Of a DNA stretch of 64,000 nt, positions 53,401-63,620 are shown piece by piece. The stretch comes from Catonia carolina (taxonomy: Eukaryota; Arthropoda; Insecta; Hemiptera; Achilidae), in the NCBI GenBank assembly GCA_035578175.1, contig JAQMRL010000022.1, positions 2,418,001-2,482,000 on the forward strand. The letters are read 5' to 3'. The position numbers and the translations under genes are program-made. Every line of letters starts with the position of its first letter. Within the stretch, counting starts at the first letter, position 1. A model generated the notes under the pieces. The model worked only from the letters and a program-made list of their open reading frames with translations. It made no database searches and was not told the DNA's origin.

Positions 53401-56400
53401 TGGCAAGAGAAAGTTGTGTGAGTGTTTCACACCAGATTTTTTTATTTGTTGTATTTGTTTATAATGGTGCATCCAGTTGTCATTGAGATGTAGATCAATT
53501 GAAGTAACAGTGTATTTATGTTCAGTTGTATAATTGTTTTTGTTGATTATAATCGCAAAGTTAAATTTTTCATTTATATTCATGGTTTATATGTGAAAGA
53601 AATGTTCGTAAAAATTTCAGACATTGGAAATCAAACCAAAAGAATTGTTTGTGGTGTTAATTATTTGAAAGTACTTGTTCAATCTAAACCTGATGTGCCG
53701 ATTAAAGATATGAAATAGTTTATGTACACAAGAAAAGTTGTCGACTAGATTTTTACACATGTGCGTTGTATTTCCAAAATCTCAGGTTACTTACTTTTAA
53801 GGAAATATATTTTGTTTCATTTCCTGTCACTATTACAAGTCAATTCAATGATCTATATTAAAATAATTATTGACTAAAATATCTATTTTAATTCAATAGT
53901 ACATATAACATTATTTTTCAGCCTTTTTTGAAGTAAAAATTGTTATATAAAATCAGTTTGATAACGGGTGTTTCAGAAAGGATGCACTTCAAAGTTTGAG
54001 AACGCTAATTTATTACATTAAGTAATTACAAATTATACGGTATGAAATTATCACCTTTATAACATTCAGATTACTTCACAATAAATGTTCAAAATGACTT
54101 CCTCCGCTTGTAATGCAAGTTCGGACACGTTTCATAACATTTGCAGCCACTTTTCGTAGTGTTTGCTCATTAATATTTGTAATCTCACTTTCAATATTAG
54201 CATTCAATTCTTTAATTGTATGAGGATTGTTTTTAAAAACCTTACTCTTTAAATTCCCCCAAAGAAAAAAATCCGCAGGAGTAAGATCTGGGGATCTTGG
54301 TGGCCACAATCCTTTTGATATCACACGATGGCCAAAAATTCTTGTAACATATTCAGCGTTTCAGTAGAAGTATGGCACGTTGCGTTATCCTGCTGAAACC
54401 AACAATCTTGATCGTGTAATTCTAGCAACGCGATAAATTGTTCAATTAAGTTGCAGTACACCACACCATCTACAGATGTGTCAAAAAATAAAGGCCCAAT
54501 AATACGACGCCGGGAGATCGCACACCAAACACCAATTTTACGTGCGTGTAGTGGACGTTCATGAAATGTGTGAGGATTATGAGCGCTCCATATTCGGCAG
54601 TTTTGGCTGTTGATGTAACCATCCAAGTGGAACCATGCTTCGTCACTAAAATAAACACGATCCAATATTTCAACACCGTTCTCATTAACAAGAGAACGTA
54701 TCCAACGACAATACTGTATACGTTTCCCATGGTCAACTTCTTTCAGTTCATGAACGACACCGATGCGGTAAGGATGCAGATTTAATTTTTTGTATTCCTT
54801 AAAGCGGAAGATAGTGATAATCCAGCCTGTGAAGATAACTTTCTAAGTGATTTGCCGGGTGAGGTAGTCAAACGTTGTTTCACATCATCCAAAACTTGTT
54901 CTGTTAACACTGATGGTCGACCTGTGTTTTTCCGATCCTGTACACTGCAAGTCTCACTTAATTTATTAATCAGACGCGATATTGTGGTGTTATTAGGTAC
55001 TTCAGAATTGGGTAATTTTAACTGGAACTCGTCTTTCACTCGTTCGTAAGATTTATATGCGCAATAACTTTCAATAATAAAAACACGTTCATCCTTTGAA
55101 AAAACCATGTTTGAACTTATACAGACACAAATGAATACTGCGATAGCACTAGTACATGTCAGTAATACACAATGGGCTAACAATGAGTACGGTAGTGCCA
55201 ACTGTTATTTGGGGGAAAAAAATATTCCCTATGCAGAAAACATTAACCCTTAAACTTTAAGTGCGTCCTTTGTGAAATACCAGTTAGAATAGTAATAATA
55301 ATGACAGTATGATAACAATGAGTCTAGGGGAGTAACTCAAGGGACATGGAAGGTTTATGTATGTGTGTTAACCTAACCTGCCTTTAGATTTTGTTTATTA
55401 TAGTAAATATTTATTGGATTTATAGTTAAATAATTTAGACATACAATATGGGCTGTGAATATTCATGTACAGTCTCCAACAATGTTTGTTCTGTTAACAT
55501 TTAACTTACTTTTAACATTAAAAAAAATTATATTTTTTTACAGTGGCTGTTTTATTCCTTGGTCTATGGTTGGTATTTGGATATGCTGCACAGTTGATCT
55601 GTAATGCTATTGGTTTTGCGTATCCAGCATATGCTTCATTAAAGGCTCTTGAAACCCCACAGAAAGGTGATGACACAAAATGGCTGACTTATTGGGTCGT
55701 ATTTGCTTTCTTTTCACTTGTTGAATATCCAACCAATTATCTTTTGTATTGGTTTCCATTTTATTGGCTGGTTAAGGTAAGTTTATTACTTATCATGAAT
55801 TTATTATTATAGTTTATTAAGAAATTTTTAAAAATGTTTACATGTAATAACTTCATAAATTGTTTAGTACATAAGTGAGTTATAATTAGCTTATGTCGTA
55901 CCTGAGAAAACAAAATGAAAAAATCCCTTTCATGAGATGATGCGTCTCATGGCTGGTGACCATTTTTTCTAAAGAAAATGAGTCAGCCTGAGAAGTCTCA
56001 TTGTATGTTAACTTAAGGGTGAAAACATAGTGGAGCGGCGATGCAAGAGATAAGCAGCTAGTCAAGCTGTAAGAAAAATGATTATTGATGATAGAAGCGT
56101 GTCTTCAAAACATAGTGAAGAGGCGATGCTAGCAGCGCTTTTAGCACCCTAGGAGGTTAAAAGTAGTTTCCAGTCGTCAAGATGTGCTCTGATGGTGAGG
56201 ATGAAATTTTGTTTGAATATTCTGCTCTTAAAATTACTCTTTCTTACAGGAATTAGAACAGAAGCAGTTCATTCTATAAGTAAGCAACGCTCTGAACTAA
56301 ATATCACCACTTATGCCAAGAACTTAAGCAGTTTCCTGATCACTTTTTTTTCTACTTAAGGATAAATTACAGTATATTTCAATATTTTTTAAAACTTATA

Positions 56401-59400
56401 ATTCCACCCATCACTATCAAGTACACAAACTTTATCAAACAGCCAATAGAACAGGAAGAGAGATTACTCATAACCTTGAGGTTATATTGTTTTTACTCAG
56501 GCATCAACGTGTGTAGTGGAGAGACGCTTGAAAGAAATTGTTGCTCATTTCTCTAGTGGCGAGTCAAGAGCATCATAGATGCATATATCGCCACGTGACG
56601 GGCCACTATGTGCACTCACATTTAAAAGTAAACAAGATTTACAGACGCACAGCTTGACTCACGGCTGGACTCTAGCATTGCTCCACTATATTTTCATCCT
56701 AACTAGGGGTTATCCGTCCTCATACTGGGATCAAGCCCACTTAGGTTTGGTACAAAAGCTTATCTTTAAAGAGAAATCAAATGAGAGTATTTTTGTTTCA
56801 AAAATTCAGACTTAGATTTTTAGACTTCCGGTCGAAACTGGAACTTTAAACCAATCCAGGCCCACTAACTTTTTGTGTCGATTACGAATCTGAAAACTGT
56901 TTGTTGCTATCTCTTGTAGTTTTTGACATCTGGGTATGACGGATGGACATGGAAAAATAATAATTGGTAATTAGAATTGTCACCAATTAAAAAAAATATT
57001 GAAATCCATTTATTTATTTACCACATAACAGTCTAAATATTTTACAGATCTGTATCCTGGTATACCAGATTTTTGCAGTTTTTAAAACATAAGTTTTGAT
57101 ATTTTGACTGAATAAATGTAACAAGTGTTCTGGCATATCTTGAAACAGCTTTAATTGTATGGATGCGAGAAAAACCTCCTACCCTTACATGTGTAGTATT
57201 TATATATTTTTTTAAATTAAAAATTTGGTTTTCATTTTTTACAATGTAACAAAACAAATTAACACACCAGGAACATATAGTATTATTTACATTTTCATTC
57301 ATAGGGAAATTTAGACCTGCATAGTAGAAACCATGAAAATTGATATTGAATTGAAATTTGTATTAATTTCAATTAATTAATTAATTTCAATTGAGTAATT
57401 ACTATTTTAAGGGTTCAAAAAATACCTATTGTATCACACAATGTAAATACTACATTAACGTTGGTTCAGTTTGATTGTGCTTATTTTAGTGTGACGTTGT
57501 TTAAGGCAGTTATAACAAATGGACAGTATTTATAATTAAATGACTTGCTCCTTAATTATTACTATTAATTATAAATATCTGTGTTATAATCAAATTGACC
57601 AAGAATGTGTGTGTTTGTGCTTGCGTGTCTAATTGAATTTTTTTTTTAATTTTTTTTTATTGTATTGTCATATATAAAGAACGCACTGGTTATGTAAAAT
57701 TATTTCTTAAGCTGTCGCTTGTTCGCATGGTACGCCTTCATCCTCTCACTAACCTTCTCCCTTTGTTCCTGCGTCCATGTCCTCTGCCTTGTTTCTGCAG
57801 TCGGGAAATTCCCAAAATCTTTTATTTTCCTTCTAAAGGCAGTTCCATCTATTACATCGTTACGTGAAGCGTTTATGGTGTTTAGGTTTGCTTCGATTTC
57901 TTTGATCCATCATTCTTTGGTTTTAAAAATTTCTTGAATTTATTCTACTAACTTTATTCTAACTTTCTAATTGAATTTATTTAATAATATTGTAAAACAC
58001 TTTCCTTGTTGAATAACAGGTTATTTGTACAATTTAAATTGGAGCTACATTTTCTACATGTGCTGATGAATGAATTCTCCTCATTGTGACCCAGAATTTT
58101 AAATTTGATTTTCCTCTTTTTTGTGATTAAAATCTTTTTAAAATTACTTACTTATTTACCAAAACTTTTTTTATTCTTTATGGTTTTAGTGCGTTTTCTT
58201 GATCTGGTGCTGGATGCCAGTGGAAACCAATGGCTCTGTTATCATATATAACAAAATTATACGTCCTCAATTCCTCAGCAACCAGGAGTGCGTGGATAAT
58301 GCTATATCTAATGGTGAGTAATTTTTTTCAGTGAATTATCAAGTCAAGTTGCAGAAGATATACCAGAAGTTCTTTTCAGTAAATGTGGAGAACAATTTTC
58401 TATTAAAAATTTTGCTTTTTTAATTGTTAAAACACTTAAATTTAACTCAAATCAGGCATGTACCAATAAATATAATTTTGAATCTTGCTGATAAACAGAG
58501 GATTGGATAAAAAATATTAAGTCACATAGTTTTCAGAAGAGAGTTGAAACATGATATAAAATTGACCTCGTATTTCATCAACATCTGTTTATTGGTTATT
58601 TGGAATTTAGCAACTAAATAGAATGTTAAGCTAAATGTTAAGTGTATGTGTTGTGATGTTGTAATGTATGTTGCTAAATGTTAAGTGTTAATGTTATGTA
58701 ACGTTAAGCTGAACTAAAGATATTAGAGTTTAATCCTCATGTACCTTCATAACTAATCTCCTCCTCTCAACTTATGTAGGAGTGAAGAACTTTAATCGTA
58801 TGAAGCTAAAACTGGAAAACACATTGAATTGTGAAATCTTAATTTATGTGTAGCTTTTATGTGCCTTGTTGGTGTAACAAGTTTTAAAAAAAAATCATTA
58901 TGCTTTAATAGGCCTATAGTTCAGTTTAATTCATAAAAGTTAAAAAAAGTCATATTTTGAATGAAATTTACAAGTTTTAACAACTGTTAATTTTTTCTGA
59001 ACATGAAAGATGTGTAGCGAGACATAAGTAGAGCAGATGCCAAATAAGCTCGCAGGTTGTCTGAAGTGCGCTGAATTTTATTTATTATTTTCTATTTACT
59101 TATTTTGGTAAAGGCATGCTCGGTTTCCTCAGCAAGTGATGGGGGTCAGTGCTGTACCAGCTGTGATCAGAGTCACGTCGCTCTCGCAACGATATATATC
59201 GGCTAATCTGAAAACATTAGTCTGTTATGTGTTGTATGATTGTGGTAGGTGTTAATTGTTGTATACAATGTTTACAATTGAATGTTTTTAACGTCGCTAA
59301 TAGATGATAATTTACATCGTTCAGCGCCTGTGATTTAATAGGCAGTGCGGAACTAAGACACAAAATATACTGACTGAATCCAAACTGTTCGTGCACCTGC

Positions 59401-60232
59401 ACTGGCAAGCTTATTTGGCGTCCGCACTAGCTGTTACTTTTTGTTGGTCAAAGGGTAGTTCTTGTGGTAGATTAATATTTGGCATAATCTGTCTGTCCAA
59501 TGTATAAGATAAAATTTTTTTTTTTGTTTAACGTCAGACTGTTCTGCAATTACTGTTATTGCAGACTGTTAAGAATGAAATGATTTTTTGTAACGTATAA
59601 AAATATGCCGTGCCAGAATGGGATTCGAACCCAAGACCGTATGATTAGAGGCGAGCATGTTACCAACTACAAGATAAATAGCCTGCTGTAGAATGCCAAG
59701 AATATGAAAATCTGCATTAGATGGAATTATTTTTCATCTAGTGTATTATGTGATTTAATTAAACTAGTGTAGTGATTTAATTAATGTAATTATTGTAGTT
59801 TACACTTAACAATTTTTTATTCAGGCTATGTTATATGAACTAAACTGTATTGTGACAAATTTATTAAGTCGTTGTTAAATAGCATATATTTTTATTAGGA
59901 ATAATCTGTGGTTTCGTATTTATTACTGAGTAATGTGGTTGTTCTTATTGTGTGTTATCTATTGTAACCTACTACATTTCCAAGTAATTTTCCTGATTTG
60001 ATCTTTTCTATTCAATCACTATTTAAATAAAATATCTTTTTCCATCCTGTATCATTACTAATTTCCTTTTTGTTTTTCCCTTTGTAATATCCACTCTTCC
60101 AAGAAAATCCTCAATATTGTTGTCGATAATTTTATGTACAAATCAATCATGATGTTTTTTTTGGTAAAATATTTTTCAGCTACTAAATTAATTTCTAAAA
60201 AGCTGATTGATGCTGCAGTTAAGGCTGACTAA
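50295..60232 (+). CDS. ReepB: REEP5/6-type ER membrane-shaping protein, complete, four exons
   Basis: Exons 50295-50424, 55544-55776, 58190-58313 and 60180-60232 give 179 aa (human REEP5 189). REEP5/6/DP1 proteins (TB2/DP1/HVA22 family) insert hairpins into the ER membrane, bend tubules and help traffic some receptors. The N-terminal cytosolic part ends EEKTGVKRLYIF. Hydrophobic hairpin 1 is residues 44-79 with LVFGYAAQLICNAIGFAYPA. The family signature is YPAYASLKALETPQKGDDTK followed by WLTYWVVFAFFSLVE. Hairpin 2 spans 92-131 with WFPFYWLVKCVFLIWCWMP. The tail IIYNKIIRPQFLSNQ and TKLISKKLIDAAVKAD is the amphipathic C terminus. The orthologue label is by similarity to the REEP5/6 branch. Intron 1 (5.1 kb) carries repeat A copy 6 and a Tc1/mariner; intron 2 a truncated LINE. 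Confidence 0.95.
50425..52525. other. ReepB: First part of REEP intron 1
   Basis: AT-rich intron sequence. A weak tRNA-SINE-like patch lies at 50700-50760 (AACTCGATTCCAAGGGCTAC). Otherwise nothing recognised. Confidence 0.4.
52526..53443 (+). mobile_element. Repeat A copy 6 (HINE-like) in REEP intron 1
   Basis: A complete copy: TTTTTACTTTCTCTTGCC followed by TATATGAATATATAGG (hairpin), TGTCGATTTTAAGAAATCGA, TG tract 52663-52684, TACCACTACCGGACCCGCC, and 3' end GGCAAGAGAAAGTTGTGTGA followed by GTGTTTCACACCAGA. Confidence 0.87.
53444..53965. other. Intron sequence with one short open frame
   Basis: Plus-strand 53518-53718 reads VKISDIGNQTKRIVCGVNYL with no recognised family, acceptor or donor. 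Treated as chance. Confidence 0.35.
53966..55281 (-). mobile_element. Nearly complete Tc1/mariner-superfamily element in REEP intron 1
   Basis: Inverted ends GGGTGTTTCAGAAAGGATGC and (reverse complement) GGTATTTCACAAAGGACGC define 1.32 kb. It encloses one transposase reading on the minus strand. The opposite-strand open frames are shadows. Confidence 0.85.
54076..55108 (-). pseudogene. DDD transposase with two single-base frameshifts
   Basis: It starts MVFSKDERVFIIESYCAYKS at 55108, with a helix-turn-helix and a GRPSVLTE linker. After a shift near 54790 in an A run it continues KLNLHPYRIGVVHELKEVD, VYFSDEAWFHLDGYIN (first Asp), GVWCAISRRRIIGPLFF and WFQQDNATCHTS (second Asp). After a second shift in a T run near 54335 it continues WPPRSPDLTPADFFLWG (third Asp) and ends SGGSHFEHLL. 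All three catalytic Asp residues survive; spacing of the last two is about 38. Only the two homopolymer shifts break it. Confidence 0.85.
55544..55776 (+). CDS. ReepB: REEP exon 2
   Basis: Codons 44-121, holding hairpin 1 and most of hairpin 2. Acceptor TTTTTTTACAG, donor GTAAGT. Confidence 0.95.
56016..56700. mobile_element. MITE of unknown superfamily in REEP intron 2
   Basis: The ends AGGGTGAAAACATAGTGGAG and (reverse complement) AGGATGAAAATATAGTGGAG are inverted repeats. Similarity continues inward to GTCAAGCTGT. The target duplication is unclear, and no transposase was seen. Confidence 0.6.
57641..57965 (-). mobile_element. 5'-truncated LINE with target duplication, REEP intron 2
   Basis: TCTAATTGAATTT flanks it at 57628-57640 and 57966-57978. 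On the minus strand it carries an open C-terminal segment, WIKEIEANLNTINASRNDVI, FRRKIKDFGNFPTAE, TWTQEQREKVSERMKAYHAN and KRQLKK stop. A 3' UTR and an A-rich tail follow. It is typical of target-primed reverse transcription with early termination. Confidence 0.85.
58190..58313 (+). CDS. ReepB: REEP exon 3
   Basis: CVFLIWCWMPVETNGSVIIY followed by NKIIRPQFLSNQECVDNAIS, phase 1 at the end. Acceptor GGTTTTAG, donor GTGAGT. Confidence 0.95.
58314..59515. other. ReepB: REEP intron 3, first part
   Basis: AT-rich apart from 59010-59460, a less AT-rich stretch with no recognised family or terminal repeats. Confidence 0.4.
59520..59695 (-). mobile_element. tRNA-derived SINE in REEP intron 3
   Basis: The tail GTTTAACGTCAGACTGTTCT sits left, and the tRNA-like head, with B-box complement GGGATTCGAACCC, sits right. 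The head (CTCGCCTCTAATCATACGG on the minus strand) has a different source tRNA from the 61130 copy. Confidence 0.65.
60180..60232 (+). CDS. ReepB: REEP exon 4 (terminal)
   Basis: ATKLISKKLIDAAVKAD and TAA. Acceptor TATTTTTCAG. Matches the basic amphipathic REEP5 tail. Confidence 0.88.
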
Positions 60233-61129
60233 AACGTTTAGTATGCTTCCAAGGTGCCAACTGATCTTTTCCTGGTAATATTTCTTTTCTATAAATCGCA
60301 TGATTTTTTGTTTTCTTTGGTGAATTAATCTCTTGCTGGAAATGTTCATAACATTATTTTTTTCTTTATTTCTCATCTTTTAATACAGTGGTAGTTTTGT
60401 TCATTTGGAGTCGAGGATATTTCATCCGGAAATTAAACTGGAATAAATTTTCTTCTGCTTTTCTTTATTAAAATATTTAAAAAAAAATCTGGTGTACTTT
60501 AAGTTTTTGTCTACTAATTAAACTTAAAACCATAGTAAGGTGGATTTTTACCATGGTAAAAATTAGAAAAAATTTTACCATGAGTAAAATTAGTAAAGTG
60601 TTTTCATGTAGATAATGCTTGCTAATTTATCAAGGTTTTTATGTTGTATTTGTTTAGTTGAGATTAAATTGTTAATTCGTAACCAAGGGTAATTGATAAT
60701 ACAGTAACATTTCCGCTGTAAAAAATGAAAGTGTGATAACAGAGTTTAAAGTTACCTTAAAAACATTCTTAAATTTCAATGTATACATAGCATGGGAAAA
60801 ATACATCAAGCTAAATGGAACAGCTATATAATACTGTTGTGGAGAATAATATACATTTATTGTGTTACATTCTGATGAATTATTTAGTTTAAAACTAATA
60901 ACGTTGAAGAGCGATTTTCACAAGTTTTCAATTAACAATACAGGCTTTTTCTTCTCTAAACAGTCTAACTTGTATGAAATTGATTTGGCTGATGTTAAAT
61001 TGGTTTACTGAGAGAGGAGTAGAATTTGAAGTTTGGTACAGATGGTAAACTTGGCTATTGGCTAGTGCTTCACAGTGAAAGTGTCCATGAAAAAATTTGC
61101 TTCAATAAATATAATTTAATTTCTATAAA
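60233..61129. other. ReepB: REEP 3' UTR/flank
   Basis: AT-rich, with a small palindromic patch at about 60545-60600 (ACCATGGTAAAAATT / AATTTTACCATG). Confidence 0.4.
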
Positions 61130-61305
61130 TAGTTTTTTTTTGTTTTACGTCTTGACTGTTTTGCAATTTCTGCTAATGCAGATGATGAAGAAAGATGATA
61201 TATGAAAATGAGTGTTGGAAAAATGCGAGAACTAATCGGGAATTGAACCCGGGACCCTGGTGTAGAAACCAGTTGCACTAACCACTACGCCAACAGCCTA
61301 TAAAT
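61130..61305 (-). mobile_element. tRNA-derived SINE
   Basis: The minus-strand head GCTGTTGGCGTAGTGGTTAG and B box GGGTTCAATTCCC are well preserved. The tail is GTTTTACGTCTTGACTGTTT (plus view). One of the best copies. Confidence 0.75.
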
Positions 61306-61655
61306 CTGTTACCAGTACAGGCTGAAAATGACATTTAAAAAAAAATGTATGAAATATTTGTTGATTGTGAATAAACATGATTTATTAGTTTTATACGAAA
61401 TATAATGCCAGCAACATCAGTAAAGAGCTTTAAGTGCTAGGCTGAAAGTCCCAATCAAGATTCTCAGGAAGTGAAATTTTTTATAATATATTGACCAACT
61501 GTGATTTCAAATCTAAATGGTATATTCTATAACCCGTACATAATAAATACTGTGTTTGGTGTTTGGACCAATGATAGCTGACATGTCAGCACAAGCCTCA
61601 TGACTTTTATAAATATTGTCATATTATTGTCTGAATTATAAAATTCTTTGTTTAG

Positions 61656-61699
61656 ATTTGTTGGATGGTTCTGGCGACAACGACTTTGGTTGTTCTTAA
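61656..61699 (+). CDS. ReepB: Possible alternative REEP last exon
   Basis: After acceptor AATTCTTTGTTTAG, the sequence joins in phase to exon 3 and would encode DLLDGSGDNDFGCS then TAA. An AATAAA at 61919 could serve this exon or the canonical transcript. It depends on a splice site and a 14-codon frame only. Confidence 0.3.
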
Positions 61700-61918
61700 G
61701 ATTGATCCGTGATGAATTCTGTCTGCTGTGCTGTGTATTAAATTTTCTTTCTTCTCATTTCTATTTTATTCTTGTATGTATATTACATATTTTTTGCTAA
61801 GCACAATTTTATACACTTTTATATTAAGTACACTGTGTATTGTGTTTTTAAATATTTTTGTGGGGTGTTTTTGTTTTGTTTGCCATGAGTATTAGTTATT
61901 TAAAAAAATTTCTCAAGG

Positions 61919-61924
61919 AAATAA
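61919..61924 (+). terminator. ReepB: Candidate REEP poly(A) signal
   Basis: AATAAA in GGAAATAAAAGAC, downstream of both possible last exons. Confidence 0.35.
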
Positions 61925-62710
61925 AAGACATTTAGTAGTTAGAACATATTTTTAAATATTATTTGTTGTTTTTAATTATTCCAGTAATTTTCTTATAAAT
62001 TGTACTTTTGAGTGTATCATGAAAAATTAAAAATGTTTTTTTTAAATATTGCGTTTTAACTTATTAAACCTTATTATAAAATCCCTAATACAGTGAAATA
62101 TTTTATAATTGCTCCAGTAAAATAGATTTTAAGATTTAGTATGTTATGCCTAATTGCAGTTTTTACCATCACTATGATTCATTTACTGTTGACTTAACTC
62201 CAATACCATATAATATATACATACAAATTTTCAGGTTTTTGGTTTTAGAAATATTATTTTATTTTTTGAAAATTACAGTAGAAATTGTCACTGTGTTAAT
62301 ATAGAAGATTTGATATTATATAACTGTCGAACACATATAAATAAATACGGTAGTTAAAAATAATAATAGGAGACAGTTTTTTCAATCTCATGAGAAGTTG
62401 ATGATTTTCAGATACATGGTATTAGAGTTTAGCTAATGTTTCATTAAAAATGTATATGAGCAAAAAAAACTGTCAAGCTTTCAAGGCAGTTCATTAGTTT
62501 GTAAATATAATATGTATTTATAATACTTATGTTTTGGTTCCGATTTAAGATTTTTACCCACAGACTTGGATCTCATTTTGGGAAGCACGCGTTCTCTGTA
62601 TAAAGTTATTAGTCTTATATTTCTAATCACTTAATTGCATTTGGTTTTTCTTTTTTATGGCGATCTCTGTCGAGACCAATCATAAAAAATGCTTTAATTG
62701 AAGTTATGCA
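61925..62710. other. AT-rich spacer
   Basis: No gene or repeat recognised. Confidence 0.45.
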
Positions 62711-62711
62711 A

Positions 62712-63475
62712 TTCTGTTGTTGTTGTTTAGGTCATCAGCCAAGAGGCTGGTTTGAACCTGTAGAGCAGTGGTGTCAAACTCAATTTTGAAGAGGGCCATA
62801 TATTAAATTTAGAATATGTAGGCGGGCCAGATTCAAATAACAAAAAATGTACTGAATTATTATAACATTTTATTTATTTAATTGTATAGAATATAATATA
62901 CGGTTGTTAAAAATCATATCAAAGTTATAAAAGATGATAATTATTTTGAGTTCGAGGATCCAGATACCTGACTTCTCTTGTTTTTGACAAGCTCATTGAT
63001 GTCACGTAAAGATGGCGTTACTGTCTATCTCTCTCGCATGTCTAGGCACGCGCTGCCCTTCAAATTACTTATAAAATGTAGTGTGCGCATTTTAAAACTT
63101 CCGTAGAGGAATCGAGTGAAGTCTTAAAGCTCTAAAAAAACATGATTCTTCTTTCTGTGACACATTGTGATCGCGGGCCGTATTGATACAGCCCGGGGGC
63201 CGGATGCGGCCCGCATCTTTGACATGACTGCTGTAGAGGTTTTACTGAGTAAAACAAGGAGTGAGGTGGTTTACAATTGCCTTCCTCACTGAGTGGAAAA
63301 GTACGCTTATCAGCATGCCGGGCCCACTGAAAAGCACATATTTTCCACTCTGCAAATGACACCTTCACTTATTTCACCACAGGGTCTGGCTGTATAATAA
63401 AATTCATTACTTTCAGAGGAGATAACTCTGATTAGTGTCTTTTACACCTCTACCTCTTCTGTTCTTAAATGATTT
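62712..63475 (-). mobile_element. SINE B copy split by a hAT element
   Basis: The 3' end (plus view TTGTTGTTGTTTAGGTCATC) is at 62712-62765. The remainder continues at 63239 with TTTTACTGAGTAAAACAAGG, CCTTCCTCACTGAG and CAGCATGCCGGGCCC. Together they match 27175-27570 in order. Confidence 0.75.
62766..63230 (-). mobile_element. hAT element (nonautonomous) with exact 8-bp target duplication
   Basis: The ends CAGTGGTGTCAAACTC and (reverse complement) CAGTCATGTCAAAGAT are flanked by CTGTAGAG on both sides (62758-62765 and 63231-63238). On the minus strand near 63020-62940, TPSLRDINELVKNKRSQVSG followed by SSNSK stop is the C terminus of a hAT transposase of the GTF2IRD2-like type. GC-rich GGGCCGGATGCGGCCCG lies near the right end. 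Confidence 0.88.
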
Positions 63476-63535
63476 TAAGAACACTAATAATCTAATGCAG
63501 AAAAATAACGACTGAATTAAACTAGGTTAATCCTG

Positions 63536-63620
63536 AAGGCTCACCTATTGGTATAGTGGTCTGCAGAACTGGCTTCTAAGCCAGGAGTCCTGGGCTCAAA
63601 ACCTGGTCAGATCTAGGATT
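63536..63620 (+). mobile_element. tRNA-derived SINE head
   Basis: CTATTGGTATAGTGGTCTGC (A box) and CCTGGGCTCAAAACCTGG (B-box region) match the 11228 copy. No functional tRNA fold closes it. Confidence 0.55.

Noticed and set aside
54561..55049. Plus-strand open frames over the Tc1/mariner element
   Set aside because: The minus strand holds the transposase with all catalytic motifs, so these are antisense shadows.
57719..57937. Plus-strand open frame with a signal-peptide-like start
   Set aside because: It is antisense to the LINE C terminus, which has recognisable protein motifs and target duplications.
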